Source: Mycobacterium sp. Root265
Lineage (GTDB): Bacteria; Actinomycetota; Actinomycetes; Mycobacteriales; Mycobacteriaceae
DNA length: 64,000 bases
Assembly: GCF_001428895.1 (NCBI RefSeq)
Contig: NZ_LMJA01000013.1
Location: 1-64,000, forward strand
Direction: 5' to 3'
A program made the position numbers and the translations under genes. Of this stretch, positions 44,276-53,406 are shown one piece after another. The first letter of the stretch is position 1; every line of letters begins with the position of its first letter. A model generated the notes under the pieces. It was not told the origin of the DNA. It worked only from the letters and a program-made list of their open reading frames with translations, and searched no databases.

Positions 44276-45478
44276 TCAGAAATCGTCCCGTTCCGCGAAC
44301 GCGCCGTTGAACAGGAACTGCAGTGTCGAGGGCGCATTGAACTGCAGTTCGGTGTTCGGTTGGTAGGGCACGTAGGCGTTGTCGGTCACCAGGAACGGTG
44401 TGTGATACCAGGATCCGCCGAGCTGCTTACCCGGGACGTCGGGAAGTCCGCGGCAGTTCGGTCCGCCCGAGGCATTCACCACGGGCAGGCTCTCGGGGTA
44501 GGTGTAGGACGGCGCGCCGGGCAGGAAGTTGGATGCGACGAACAGGCCGGGCCGGATGCCGCCGATGACGGGGGCGAAGGTGTCCAGCGCCTTCGACGTG
44601 CCCTGCAGCGTGCAACCGATCACCGGCGAGTAGTCGCCGGCCACCTTGAGGACCGCGCGCATCCGCTGGATCGCGGCGATGTAGTCGTCGGCGGCCGGTT
44701 CCAGTGTGGCGGTGCCGTTCTCGGCGAAACCGGTGGCCGCGAGCAGCGCGGCGTTGAGGTTGTCCTGTTCGTCGACGATGGTCTGGGCCAGCCGGGGCGC
44801 GTTGTCCAGGATGGTCGCCAGGTCCGGTCCGGCGTCACCGTAGATATCGGCCACCACGGCGGTCTTACGGAAGTCCTCGGCCACTGTGGGCAGCTTCGGA
44901 TTGAGCTGGGCCAGATAGCTGTTCAGCCCGGCCATCGCGGCACCCGCATCGTCTCCGTTGCCGCGCAGGCCCTCGCCCAACGCGGTCACGGTGGCGTTCA
45001 GGTTGATCGGATCCACCTTGTGCAGCACATCGGTGAGGGTCTGGAACAGCGTGTTGACCTCGAGCTGCACATCGGCGGCCGCGATGCTGGTGCCCGGCCG
45101 CAAGGGGGTGTCGCGGGGATCCTCCGGTGGCAGGAACTCCACCGACTTCGCACCGAAAACCGTGGTGCCGGCGATCTTCACGACGGCGTTGGACGGGATG
45201 AAGCGCATCTGGCTGCGGTCGATGGACAGCGTCAGCTTCGCCTGATCCCCGGCGTAGGCGATCTCGCTGACCTTGCCGATCTGGATACCCCGGTATTTGA
45301 CCTTGGCGTCCCGCTCCATCACCAGGCCGGCCCGCTCCGAGGTCACCGTGACGGTGTCGGTCGGGGTGAATGCCGCGGTGAAGAACAGGTAGGTGAACAG
45401 CACGGCGAGGGCGATCAGCGCGGCCAGGATCGCGGCGGCGATCCGGACATGGCTGCGTTTGGCGGTTCCGTCGGACAT
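44276..45478 (-). CDS. mce4A: Mce-family protein Mce4A
   Basis: A 400-residue Mce subunit. Membrane helix at about 9-31, MCE domain (about 38-118, ERAGLVMERDAKVKYRGIQIGKV), then the long helical cholesterol_uptake-type domain (120-400) with NFLPGAPSYTYPESLP near its end. It follows yrbE4B after 7 bp. The A subunit of the Mce4 shaft; M. tuberculosis Mce4A is needed for growth on cholesterol. Confidence 0.96.
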   Translation of the reverse strand: MSDGTAKRSHVRIAAAILAALIALAVLFTYLFFTAAFTPTDTVTVTSERAGLVMERDAKVKYRGIQIGKVSEIAYAGDQAKLTLSIDRSQMRFIPSNAVVKIAGTTVFGAKSVEFLPPEDPRDTPLRPGTSIAAADVQLEVNTLFQTLTDVLHKVDPINLNATVTALGEGLRGNGDDAGAAMAGLNSYLAQLNPKLPTVAEDFRKTAVVADIYGDAGPDLATILDNAPRLAQTIVDEQDNLNAALLAATGFAENGTATLEPAADDYIAAIQRMRAVLKVAGDYSPVIGCTLQGTSKALDTFAPVIGGIRPGLFVASNFLPGAPSYTYPESLPVVNASGGPNCRGLPDVPGKQLGGSWYHTPFLVTDNAYVPYQPNTELQFNAPSTLQFLFNGAFAERDDF

Positions 45479-45485
45479 CCGTGGC

Positions 45486-46328
45486 CTACCCGGAGAGATT
45501 GAAGTTGCCGGACGCGCCGTACACGGCGAGTGAGATGAACAGGGTGATGGTGACGACGACGATCAGCGAGGTGCGCACGGCCTGGCCGACCGCGATGCCC
45601 ACGCCGACGGGTCCGCCGGAGGCGTTGTAGCCGTAGTAGGTGTGCACCAGCATGACCGCGATCGACATGACGATGGCCTGCAGGAAGGACCACAGCAGGT
45701 CGCTCGGTATCAGGAAGGTGTTGAAGTAATGGTCGTACAGACCTGCGCTCTGGCCGTTGATGAAGACGGTGGTGAAGCGGGCCGCGAAGAAAGCCGCGAG
45801 CACCGACAGCGAGTACAGCGGGACGATGGCGATCAGTCCGGCGATGATCCGCGTCGACACCAGATACGAAACCGCGTGCACCGCCATGGCTTCCACGGCA
45901 TCGATCTCTTCGGCCACCCGCATGGCGCCCAGCTGTGCTGTCGTACCGGCGCCGATGGTGGCCGCCAGCGCGATCCCGGCGATCACCGGGGCCACGATGC
46001 GCACGTTGAGGAAGGCCGAGAGGAAGCCGGTCAGCGCCTCGATGCCGATGTTGCCCAGCGAGGAGTAGCCCTGCACCGCGATGACACCGCCGGAGGCCAG
46101 CGTGAGGAACGCCGCGACACCGACCGTTCCGCCGATCATGACCAGTGCGCCTGCGCCCATGGTCATCTCGGCGACCAGCCGGATGGTTTCCTTGCGGTAG
46201 CGGGTGAGCGCGTTGGGGATGTAGCGCATCGACTCGCCGTAGAACAGCGCCTGCTCACCGATGTTGTCCACGGCTCGCGGGACGCCCCGGAAGAACCGGC
46301 GCAGCCGCACCGTCGCGTCGTAGCTCAT
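45486..46328 (-). CDS. yrbE4B: YrbE4B, permease subunit of the Mce4 importer
   Basis: A 280-residue MlaE-type permease with about five to six membrane helices and the conserved loop GTTAQLGAMRVAEEIDAVEAMAVH. It forms the inner-membrane channel with YrbE4A, powered in mycobacteria by the shared ATPase MceG encoded elsewhere (not in this window). A GTGAGG site precedes the ATG. Confidence 0.95.
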   Translation of the reverse strand: MSYDATVRLRRFFRGVPRAVDNIGEQALFYGESMRYIPNALTRYRKETIRLVAEMTMGAGALVMIGGTVGVAAFLTLASGGVIAVQGYSSLGNIGIEALTGFLSAFLNVRIVAPVIAGIALAATIGAGTTAQLGAMRVAEEIDAVEAMAVHAVSYLVSTRIIAGLIAIVPLYSLSVLAAFFAARFTTVFINGQSAGLYDHYFNTFLIPSDLLWSFLQAIVMSIAVMLVHTYYGYNASGGPVGVGIAVGQAVRTSLIVVVTITLFISLAVYGASGNFNLSG

Positions 46329-46335
46329 GAGCGCC

Positions 46336-47112
46336 TCACCGCTCCAGCACTCGGACGCCGACGGCGGTCAGGATGACGTTGACCACGAACAGGCAGATGA
46401 AGGCGTAGACCACGGTCTCGTTCACCGCGATGCCCACACCCTTGGGCCCGCCCTGCACGGTCAGCCCGCGGTAGCAGCCGACCAGGCCGGCCAGCAGGCC
46501 GAACAGCAGGGCCTTGAACATGGCGAGCACCAGCTCGCCGAGGCCGGTGAGGATGGTCAGCCCGTTGATGAACGCGCCGGGGTTCACGCCCTGCAGGAAG
46601 ACCGAGAACACGTAGCCGCCGGACAGGCCGATGGCGCACACCAGGCCGTTGAGCAGCACCGCCACGACGGTCGAGGCGAGCACGCGGGGCACCACGAGTC
46701 GCTGGATCGGATCGATGCCCAGCACCCGCATGGCGTCGATCTCTTCGCGGATGGTGCGGGCGCCGAGATCGGCGCAGATCGCGGTGGCGCCGGCGCCGGC
46801 GACCACCAGCACGGTCACCACCGGACCCAGCTGGGTGATGGTGCCGAAGGCAGTGCCTGCGCCGGACAGATCGGCGGCGCCGATCTCGCGCAGAAGGATG
46901 TTGAGGGTGAAGGCAACCAGAACCGTGAACGGGATGGACACCAGGAGCGTCGGCACCAACGACACCCGCGCGATCATCCACGTCTGGTCGAGAAATTCGC
47001 GGAACTGGAACGGCCGGCGCCACATCTTGACGAAGGTGTCGATGGTCATTTCGACGAACCCACCCACGGCCCGCGCCGGAGCCGCAAGCTGTTCGATCAA
47101 CCTCGACTCCAT
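46336..47112 (-). CDS. yrbE4A: YrbE4A, permease subunit of the Mce4 importer
   Basis: A 258-residue MlaE-type permease with the family loop GATAICADLGARTIREEIDAMRVLGIDP and several membrane helices. It is nearly identical to what I recall of M. tuberculosis YrbE4A (Rv3501c). Start choice is uncertain: ATG at 47112 is used; TTG at 47100 (with GGAG 6 nt upstream) equals the M. tuberculosis start, and an ATG at 47136 is also in frame. It is the first gene of the mce4 operon, behind two KstR-type boxes. Confidence 0.93.
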   Translation of the reverse strand: MESRLIEQLAAPARAVGGFVEMTIDTFVKMWRRPFQFREFLDQTWMIARVSLVPTLLVSIPFTVLVAFTLNILLREIGAADLSGAGTAFGTITQLGPVVTVLVVAGAGATAICADLGARTIREEIDAMRVLGIDPIQRLVVPRVLASTVVAVLLNGLVCAIGLSGGYVFSVFLQGVNPGAFINGLTILTGLGELVLAMFKALLFGLLAGLVGCYRGLTVQGGPKGVGIAVNETVVYAFICLFVVNVILTAVGVRVLER

Positions 47113-47226
47113 TCTCGAACGGGGTTGGCATCCCACACTGGCGAAGTACCCGACAATAGCCGGAATTTGTTCGCTCTGGCGGTCTTTCCACCCCTGATGT
47201 GCACGGTGCGCTTAGTGAGCGGGCTC

Positions 47227-47248
47227 ATAGTAACTAGAACACGTTCAC
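47227..47248 (-). promoter_or_regulatory. KstR-type box 1 with -10 box of the mce4 operon
   Basis: TAGAACACGTTCAC (47235-47248) matches the KstR consensus TAGAAC-N2-GTTCTA except in the last arm. On the minus strand a TACTAT -10 box (47232-47227) lies directly next to it, so a KstR dimer would cover the mce4 promoter. The leader to yrbE4A would be about 108 nt. Confidence 0.78.
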
Positions 47249-47322
47249 AGTGTCAAAGAACCGCAATCTTCGTGGAAAACTCCCGTTTCTGCTGGTCACA
47301 GACGGTGTGATCGAGGTCATTC

Positions 47323-47336
47323 TAGAACGTGTTCTA
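47323..47336. promoter_or_regulatory. KstR-type box 2 (perfect palindrome)
   Basis: TAGAACGTGTTCTA has perfect TAGAAC/GTTCTA arms and is 88 bp from box 1, between the hsd4A 3' end and the mce4 promoter. KstR, the TetR repressor of cholesterol catabolism, is released by 3-oxo-cholestenoyl-CoA-type ligands. Two sites suggest tighter repression of the importer. Confidence 0.82.
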
Positions 47337-47372
47337 TCGACCCCAGAACGGTGAATATACGGTTCTCCGGAC

Positions 47373-48302
47373 TCAAGAACCCATTAGCGCAGTAGCGGAG
47401 AATCCTATTTCCGGATCCCTCTCAGCAAAGAACTCGCCCAGCGTCGCGCTCAGCGCCGCCGGATCCCAGGCGTCCCCGCCGGCATCGAAACGCTGCGCGG
47501 CCACCGGCGCGGCGACCAGGGTCACCGTCGGGCCGTACACGATGAACAGCTGACCGTTGACGCGGTCCGAGGACGGCGAGGCCAGGTAGCTCACCAGCGT
47601 CACGACGTGTTCCGGTGACAGCGCGTCGACCTGACCGTCGGCAAGATCGGGCGCGTCACCGAACACGTCGGCGGTCATCGCGGTGCGCGCGCGCGGCGCG
47701 ATCGCATTGGCTCGCACGCCGTACCGGCTCAGGCCACGGGCCGCCGAGAGCGTCAGTGCGGTGATACCGGCCTTGGCCGCGCCGTAGTTGGCCTGCCCGA
47801 CCGGACCGGCGATACCGGCCTCCGACGACGTGTTGATGATCCGGCCGTACACCTGACCGTCGGCGGATTCCTTGGCCTTGGCCTTCCAGTACGTCGCGGC
47901 ATTGCGGGTCAGCAGGAAGTGACCGCGCAGATGCACGGCGATCACCGCATCCCAGTCCTCGTCGGACATGTTGAACAGCATGCGGTCCCGGGTGATCCCG
48001 GCGTTGTTGACCACGATGCCCAGGCCACCCAGCCGGTCCGCGGTCTCGACGAGTTCGTCCGCGGTGCTGCGGGCGCTGATATCGCCGGCCACCGCCACGC
48101 CCTTGGACCCGGCCGCCTCGATCTCGGCGAGCACATCGGACTTGTCGAGCGCCCCGGCCATGTCGTTGACCACGACGGTCGCGCCGGCGCGGGCCAGCCC
48201 GATCGCCTCGGCACGACCCAGGCCTGCGGCCGCGCCGGTGACGACGGCGACCTTCCCGGACAGATCGATCGCGTTATCGCTCGTTGCGGTGTCTGGAGCC
48301 AC
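47373..48302 (-). CDS. hsd4A: SDR, 17-beta/3-hydroxyacyl-CoA dehydrogenase-like Hsd4A
   Basis: A 309-residue SDR with TGAAAGLG (23-30), NNAGI near 107, INTSSEAG and YGAAK (YxxxK) near 180. The C-terminal domain (240-309) is longer than in simple SDRs and resembles multifunctional hydroxyacyl-CoA dehydrogenases. It matches M. tuberculosis Hsd4A (Rv3502c) in position. It probably acts on steroid or cholesterol side-chain hydroxyacyl-CoA intermediates. GTG start, 22 bp after fdxD. Confidence 0.9.
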   Translation of the reverse strand: MAPDTATSDNAIDLSGKVAVVTGAAAGLGRAEAIGLARAGATVVVNDMAGALDKSDVLAEIEAAGSKGVAVAGDISARSTADELVETADRLGGLGIVVNNAGITRDRMLFNMSDEDWDAVIAVHLRGHFLLTRNAATYWKAKAKESADGQVYGRIINTSSEAGIAGPVGQANYGAAKAGITALTLSAARGLSRYGVRANAIAPRARTAMTADVFGDAPDLADGQVDALSPEHVVTLVSYLASPSSDRVNGQLFIVYGPTVTLVAAPVAAQRFDAGGDAWDPAALSATLGEFFAERDPEIGFSATALMGS

Positions 48303-48324
48303 AGTACGAATACCTCTAGTTTCT

Positions 48325-48516
48325 TCAGTCTTTGCGGATCAGGGCTGCCCGTGGGCACTCTGCGACGGACTGCTCGGCCAGGTCCTCCTGGTCGGCGGGT
48401 ACCGGGTCGGCCTTGACCACCGCGTAGTCATCGTCATCGAGATCAAACAGGTCGGGGGCGATACCGAGACACACCGCATTGCCTTCGCAGCGGTCCCGAT
48501 CGACTTCTACGTGCAT
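48325..48516 (-). CDS. fdxD: ferredoxin FdxD
   Basis: A 63-residue 3Fe-4S-type ferredoxin. The motif is C-E-G-N-A-V-C near residue 10, with distal E-C-P near 54. The fourth ligand position is Asn, which differs from the His of the CYP51 ferredoxin in this window. The ATG at 48516 has GAGGAGG 6 nt upstream and gives the length of M. tuberculosis FdxD (Rv3503c). The gene is the first of the leftward fdxD-hsd4A unit with a KstR-type promoter. It probably feeds electrons to a cholesterol-degrading P450 or oxygenase. Confidence 0.92.
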   Translation of the reverse strand: MHVEVDRDRCEGNAVCLGIAPDLFDLDDDDYAVVKADPVPADQEDLAEQSVAECPRAALIRKD

Positions 48517-48587
48517 GACAACCTCCTCGCACTCCGGGTCAGGGCGGGCTGCCCCTGTGCTGTCCGACAATACCGCCCTGGACCGCA

Positions 48588-48605
48588 AGACTAGAACGTG
48601 TTACA
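48588..48605. promoter_or_regulatory. KstR-type box in the fdxD/fadE26 divergent promoter
   Basis: TAGAACGTGTTACA (48592-48605) matches the KstR consensus with one weak arm. A minus-strand -10 box TAGTCT (48593-48588) overlaps it. The site can serve fdxD leftwards and fadE26 rightwards. Confidence 0.8.
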
Positions 48606-48681
48606 ACGAGACAGATGGACGGGTACCACCATGTGCCCGCCGGTGCACCGGCAACGAACCCCGAACAGTGAGGACGTCCCC

Positions 48682-49866
48682 ATGCGGATCGGTTATACCG
48701 CCGAGCAGGAGGAGTTGCGCCGCGAACTGCGGTCCTACTTCCAGAAACTGATGACTCCGGAGCGGGCCGAAGCGCTGGGCGCCAGCGATGGCGAGATGGG
48801 CCGCGGCAACGTCTACCGCGAAACCGTCGAGCAGATGGGCAAGGACGGCTGGCTGACGCTGTCCTGGCCCAAGGAGTACGGCGGCCAGGCCCGTCCGCCG
48901 ATGGACGGCCTGATCTTCAACGACGAGGCCTCGATCGCCAATGTGCCGGTCCCGTTCCTGACCATCAACTCCGTCGCGCCGACCATCATGCATTTCGGCA
49001 CCGAGGAGCAGAAGCAGTTCTTCCTGCCCAAGATCGCGGCAGGCAAACTGCATTTCTCCATCGGCTATTCCGAGCCCGGCGCCGGCACCGACCTCGCATC
49101 CCTGCGTACCACCGCCGTCCGCAGTGGTGACGAGTACGTCATCAACGGGCAGAAGATGTGGACCAGCCTGATCGCCTACGCCGATTACGTGTGGCTGGCG
49201 GTGCGCACCAACCCGGAAGCCAAGAAGCACCGCGGTATCTCGATGCTGATCGTGCCGACCACCGCCGAGGGTTTTTCCTGGACCCCGGTGCACACCATGT
49301 CCGGTGTGGACACCAGCGCCACCTACTACCAGGACGTCCGGGTGCCGACCAGCGCCCTGGTCGGCGAGGAGAACGCGGGCTGGAAACTGGTCACCAACCA
49401 GCTCAACCATGAGCGCGTCGCGCTGGTGTCGGCGCAGCCGATCTTCGTCGCCCTCAACGGCGTTCGCGAATGGGCACAAAACACCAAGGACGTGCACGGC
49501 AAGCGGCTGATCGATTCCGAGTGGGTCCAGCTCAACCTCGCCCGGGTGCACGCCAAGGCCGAGGTGCTCAAGCTCATCAACTGGGAGCTCGCGTCCGCCT
49601 CCGACGACAATGCGCCGTCTCCGGCCGATGCGTCCGCGGCCAAGGTGTTCGGCACCGAACTCGCGACCGAGGCCTACCGCCTGCTGATGGAGGTGCTCGG
49701 CACCTCGGCGACGCTGCGGACCGGATCACCCGGCGCGCTGCTGCGCGGGCGGGTCGAGCGGATGCACCGCTCCTGCCTGATCCTGACCTTCGGCGGCGGC
49801 ACCAACGAGATCCAGCGCGACATCATCGGCATGGTCGCACTCGGCCTGCCCCGAGTGAACCGGTAA
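48682..49866 (+). CDS. fadE26: acyl-CoA dehydrogenase FadE26 (ChsE4)
   Basis: A 394-residue acyl-CoA dehydrogenase with HFGTEEQKQFFLP, the flavin/substrate motif GYSEPGAGTDLASL, MWTSLIAYADYVWLAVRT and the C-terminal FGGGTNEIQRDIIG. In M. tuberculosis, FadE26 and FadE27 form an alpha2-beta2 enzyme (ChsE4-ChsE5) that oxidises the first, eight-carbon cholesterol side-chain CoA ester. The ATG at 48682 has GTGAGGAC upstream. It lies just after the KstR-type box. Confidence 0.95.
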   Translation: MRIGYTAEQEELRRELRSYFQKLMTPERAEALGASDGEMGRGNVYRETVEQMGKDGWLTLSWPKEYGGQARPPMDGLIFNDEASIANVPVPFLTINSVAPTIMHFGTEEQKQFFLPKIAAGKLHFSIGYSEPGAGTDLASLRTTAVRSGDEYVINGQKMWTSLIAYADYVWLAVRTNPEAKKHRGISMLIVPTTAEGFSWTPVHTMSGVDTSATYYQDVRVPTSALVGEENAGWKLVTNQLNHERVALVSAQPIFVALNGVREWAQNTKDVHGKRLIDSEWVQLNLARVHAKAEVLKLINWELASASDDNAPSPADASAAKVFGTELATEAYRLLMEVLGTSATLRTGSPGALLRGRVERMHRSCLILTFGGGTNEIQRDIIGMVALGLPRVNR

Positions 49867-49875
49867 GGAACAGAC

Positions 49876-50973
49876 ATGGACTTCACCCCTACCGAAGCCT
49901 CCGTCGATCTCGGCGGACTGGTGCGCACCATCACCGAATCGGTGGTCACCCCCGAGCACCAGCGGGTGCTCGACGGACTCGACCAGCGTTTCGACCGCGA
50001 CCTGTGGGCCAAGCTGATCGAGGCCGACATCCTGTCCACCGCGGCCCCGGAATCCCTGGGCGGCGGCGGTTTCGGTGTGCTGGAGCAGGCGGCCGTGCTG
50101 ACCGCGCTGGGACGGCAGCTGGCCGCGGTGCCCTACCTGGAATCGGCGGTGCTCGCCGCCGGTGCGCTGGAAAAGTTCGGATCGCAGGCGCTGCAGCAGG
50201 ATTGGGCAGTGCCCGCGGTCAACGGCACCAAGATCCTCACGGTCGCCGTGGACGGCGAGATGGGCCAGGGCCCGGTCCAGGCGCAGGCGGACGGTTCAGG
50301 GTTCCGGCTGACCGGTTCGCGCACCCAGGTGGCCTACGGTCCGGTGGCCGACGCCTTCCTGGTGCCCGCCGAGACCGACTCCGCCACCTTGGTCTTCCTG
50401 GTGAGCACCGATGACCCCGGCGTCACGCTGAGCACGTTGGACACCACCGGTCACGGTGCCGTCGGGCACCTGGAACTCTCCGGCACGTCCGTCGGCGCCG
50501 AACGCGTCGTCGGCGATGCCGAGGTGCTGGAGTGGCTCACCGTGCAGGCGGCACTGGGCCGCACCGCATTCCAGCTCGGTGTGCTCGAACGCGCCCTGGA
50601 ACTCACCGCGGTGTACGCCCGCGAGCGGGAGCAGTTCGATCGGCCGATCGGCAGCTTCCAGGCCGTCTCGGCGCGACTTGCCGACGGCTATATCGACGTC
50701 AAGGCGCTGCGGTCGACGCTCACCCAGGCCGCGTGGCGGCTGTCCGAGGACCTACCCGCCGCTATCGACGTGGCCAGTGCCGCGTTCTGGGCGGCCGACG
50801 CCGGACATCGCGTCGCCCACACCGCGGTGCATGTGCACGGCGGTGTCGGTATCGATACGGATCACCCGATCCACCGCTACTTCCTGGCCGCCAAGCAGAC
50901 CGAGTTCGCGATCGGCGGGGCGACCGGCCAGTTGCTGCGGATCGGCCGTGAGCTGGCCGACGCACCCGTGTAG
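49876..50973 (+). CDS. fadE27: acyl-CoA dehydrogenase FadE27 (ChsE5)
   Basis: A 365-residue acyl-CoA dehydrogenase partner subunit. The fold is complete (LGGGGFGVLEQAAVLTALGRQLAAVP, ERVVGDAEVLEWL, REREQFDRPIGSFQAV, VHVHGGVGIDTDHPIHRYFL), but the usual catalytic and flavin motifs are weaker than in FadE26, as expected for one half of a heterotetramer. It starts 9 bp after fadE26. Confidence 0.94.
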   Translation: MDFTPTEASVDLGGLVRTITESVVTPEHQRVLDGLDQRFDRDLWAKLIEADILSTAAPESLGGGGFGVLEQAAVLTALGRQLAAVPYLESAVLAAGALEKFGSQALQQDWAVPAVNGTKILTVAVDGEMGQGPVQAQADGSGFRLTGSRTQVAYGPVADAFLVPAETDSATLVFLVSTDDPGVTLSTLDTTGHGAVGHLELSGTSVGAERVVGDAEVLEWLTVQAALGRTAFQLGVLERALELTAVYAREREQFDRPIGSFQAVSARLADGYIDVKALRSTLTQAAWRLSEDLPAAIDVASAAFWAADAGHRVAHTAVHVHGGVGIDTDHPIHRYFLAAKQTEFAIGGATGQLLRIGRELADAPV

Positions 50974-50976
50974 CCG

Positions 50977-52488
50977 GTGGCAGAACACGGCGGACCCACC
51001 GTCACCGAACTGCTGAGGCCACTTGTCGATGTCACCGACCGTGGTGTGTACGAGGGAGATTCGTTCAGCAGCTGGCAGGAGCACATCGCGTCCGGCGCGC
51101 AGCTGGCCGCGGCTCTCGGCGCGCGGCTGGATCCGTCCCGGCCCCCGCACATCGGCGCGCTGCTCGGCAACACCACGTTCTTCTCCACGCTGTTGGTGGC
51201 GGCCGGGCTGCAGGGCCTGGTCCCGGTGGGGCTGAACCCGACCCGTCGCGGCGCGGCCCTGACCTCCGATATCGCCAGGGCCGATTGCCAGTTGGTCCTC
51301 ACCGACGACCCGAGCGTGGTGCCGCCCGGAGTCGATCACATCGACGTCGGATCCGCCTCGTGGAAAGCCGAACTCGCCTCCTACGCCGGCGCTCCGGTGA
51401 CGTTCGCCGACCTGTCCGGCAATGACCTGTTCATGCTGATCTTCACCTCCGGCACCAGCGGTGAACCCAAGGCCGTGCGGGTGACCCATGACAAGGTCGC
51501 CTTCCCCGGAGCGATGTTGGCCGAGCGGTTCGGGCTGGGTCCCGAGGACACCTGCTATCTGTCCATGCCGCTGTTCCACTCCAACGCGATCATGGCCGGC
51601 TGGTCGGTGGGGGTCGCCGCAGGCGCCTCGATTGCGCTGCGCCGCAAATTCTCCGCGTCACAGTTCATCCCCGACGCTCGCCGCTACCGCGCCACCTACG
51701 CCAACTACGTCGGCAAACCGCTGTCCTACATCCTGGCCACCCCCGAGCGTCCCGACGACGCCGACAATCCGCTGAAATTCCTGTACGGCAACGAGGGTGC
51801 GCCGCGTGACCTGCCCCGGTTCGCCGCCCGTTTCGGCGTGCGGGTGGTCGACGGGTTCGGCTCCACCGAAGGCGGTGTGGCGATCGCCCGCACCCCCGAC
51901 ACCCCGGACGGCTCGCTGGGACCGCTGACCGACGAGGTGGCGATCGTCGATGTCGAGACCGGGCAGCCGTGCGAACCAGGTGTGGTCGGCGAGCTGGTCA
52001 ACCCGACCGGCGCGGGCTGGTTCCGCGGCTACTACAACTCCCCCGACGCCGAGTCCGACCGGATGGCCGGCGGTGTCTATCACACCGGCGACCTCGCCTA
52101 CCGCGACGAAGCCGGCTACATCTACTTCGCCGGACGGCTCGGCGATTGGATGCGGGTGGACGGCGAGAACCTGGGCACCGCACCCATCGAGCGGATCCTG
52201 TTGCGCCATATCGATATCGCCGAAGCGGCCGTGTACCCGATCCCGGACCCGGCCGTCGGCGACCGGGTGATGGCCGCGGTGGTCCTCGCCAACGCTGCCA
52301 CCTTCGACGTGGAGGCGTTCCGCGCGTTCCTGGACGAGCAGCCGGATCTCGGGCCGAAGCAGTGGCCGTCGTTCGTCCGGGTCGCCACCGCGCTGCCCCG
52401 CACCGCGACCTTCAAGGTGCTCAAGCGGGTGCTGTCCGCGCAGGGAACAGACTGCGCCGATCCGGTGTACCCGGTTAAAGTCCGCTGA
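50977..52488 (+). CDS. fadD17: acyl-CoA synthetase FadD17
   Basis: A 503-residue AMP-forming acyl-CoA synthetase with the P-loop-like LIFTSGTSGEPKAVRVTH, the adenylate motif GFGSTEGG and the hinge DLAYRDEAGYIYFAGRLGDWMRVDGEN. In M. tuberculosis, FadD17 activates cholesterol side-chain acids, preferring shorter chains than FadD19. GTG start 3 bp after fadE27. It overlaps the next SDR by 1 bp (TGATG). Confidence 0.94.
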   Translation: MAEHGGPTVTELLRPLVDVTDRGVYEGDSFSSWQEHIASGAQLAAALGARLDPSRPPHIGALLGNTTFFSTLLVAAGLQGLVPVGLNPTRRGAALTSDIARADCQLVLTDDPSVVPPGVDHIDVGSASWKAELASYAGAPVTFADLSGNDLFMLIFTSGTSGEPKAVRVTHDKVAFPGAMLAERFGLGPEDTCYLSMPLFHSNAIMAGWSVGVAAGASIALRRKFSASQFIPDARRYRATYANYVGKPLSYILATPERPDDADNPLKFLYGNEGAPRDLPRFAARFGVRVVDGFGSTEGGVAIARTPDTPDGSLGPLTDEVAIVDVETGQPCEPGVVGELVNPTGAGWFRGYYNSPDAESDRMAGGVYHTGDLAYRDEAGYIYFAGRLGDWMRVDGENLGTAPIERILLRHIDIAEAAVYPIPDPAVGDRVMAAVVLANAATFDVEAFRAFLDEQPDLGPKQWPSFVRVATALPRTATFKVLKRVLSAQGTDCADPVYPVKVR

Positions 52489-53303
52489 TGGCCCTCGACC
52501 CGTCCGCAGTATCCCTGCAGGGACGGGTCGCGGTCGTCACCGGCGGCGGGGCCGGCATTGGCCGTGGCATCGCTGCCGGTCTGGTCGCTTTCGGCGCCCG
52601 CGTGGCGATCTGGGAACGCGACGAGGCCACCTGCGTCGCGGCGGCGACCGAGATCGGCGGGCTCGCGCTGGTGACCGATGTCCGGGAGTCCGCGGCCGTG
52701 GATGCGGCGCTGACCCGCACCGTCGAGCACCTCGGCCCTCCGCACATCCTGGTCAACAATGCCGGCGGAACCTTCGGCTCACCCCTGCTGGACACCTCCG
52801 AGAACGGCTGGGATGCCTTGTACCGCGCCAACCTCCGGCAGGTCTTCCTGTGTACACAGCGGGTGGCCCGGGTGATGGTCGAGGCCGCGCACGGCGGCAG
52901 CATCATCAACGTGACATCGATCGAAGGTGTCCGCGCCGCACCCGGTTACGCGGCGTATGCCGCGGCGAAGGCCGGTGTCATCAACTACACCAGGACCGCC
53001 GCACTCGAACTCGCCGAGCACGGCATCCGGGTCAACGGTCTGGCACCGGATTTCACCCTTACCGAGGGGCTGGCGGCGATGTCGGGCCCGCAACGCCTAC
53101 AGGACGCGGGGCGGATGGTCCCGATGGGCCGCGGTGGTCACGTCGACGAAATGGCCGGCGCGGCGGTGTTCCTGGCCTCAGATCTGTCCAGTTACGTGAC
53201 CGGCCAGACCATTCATGTCGACGGCGGGACGCACGCCGCCGGCGGCTGGTACCGGCACCCCGAGTCCGGTGACTACACGCTCGGCCCGGGCAGAACATCG
53301 TAA
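52488..53303 (+). CDS. short-chain dehydrogenase/reductase after fadD17
   Basis: A 271-residue SDR with TGGGAGIG (18-25), NNAGG near 91, INVTSIEGVRA and YAAAK (YxxxK) near 160, ending VTGQTIHVDGGTHAAGGWYRHP. Its ATG overlaps the fadD17 stop, which makes it part of the KstR-controlled fadE26-fadE27-fadD17 operon. I do not recall it in M. tuberculosis at this point, where PE_PGRS genes interrupt the region. A 3-hydroxyacyl-CoA or steroid dehydrogenase role is inferred. Confidence 0.87.
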   Translation: MALDPSAVSLQGRVAVVTGGGAGIGRGIAAGLVAFGARVAIWERDEATCVAAATEIGGLALVTDVRESAAVDAALTRTVEHLGPPHILVNNAGGTFGSPLLDTSENGWDALYRANLRQVFLCTQRVARVMVEAAHGGSIINVTSIEGVRAAPGYAAYAAAKAGVINYTRTAALELAEHGIRVNGLAPDFTLTEGLAAMSGPQRLQDAGRMVPMGRGGHVDEMAGAAVFLASDLSSYVTGQTIHVDGGTHAAGGWYRHPESGDYTLGPGRTS

Positions 53304-53406
53304 GAGAATTTGCTGTCACGGTCGAGACTTATCCGGGCGCACTTTTTGAGTACTTCTACCTAGCATGTAGCAGCGATATCTGAGCTACGCTTCCGAACGG
53401 AATGAG

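Noticed and set aside
47345-47366. A third genuine KstR box
   Set aside because: The arms match but the 12-nt spacer does not fit the 2-nt KstR spacing; kept only as an observation.
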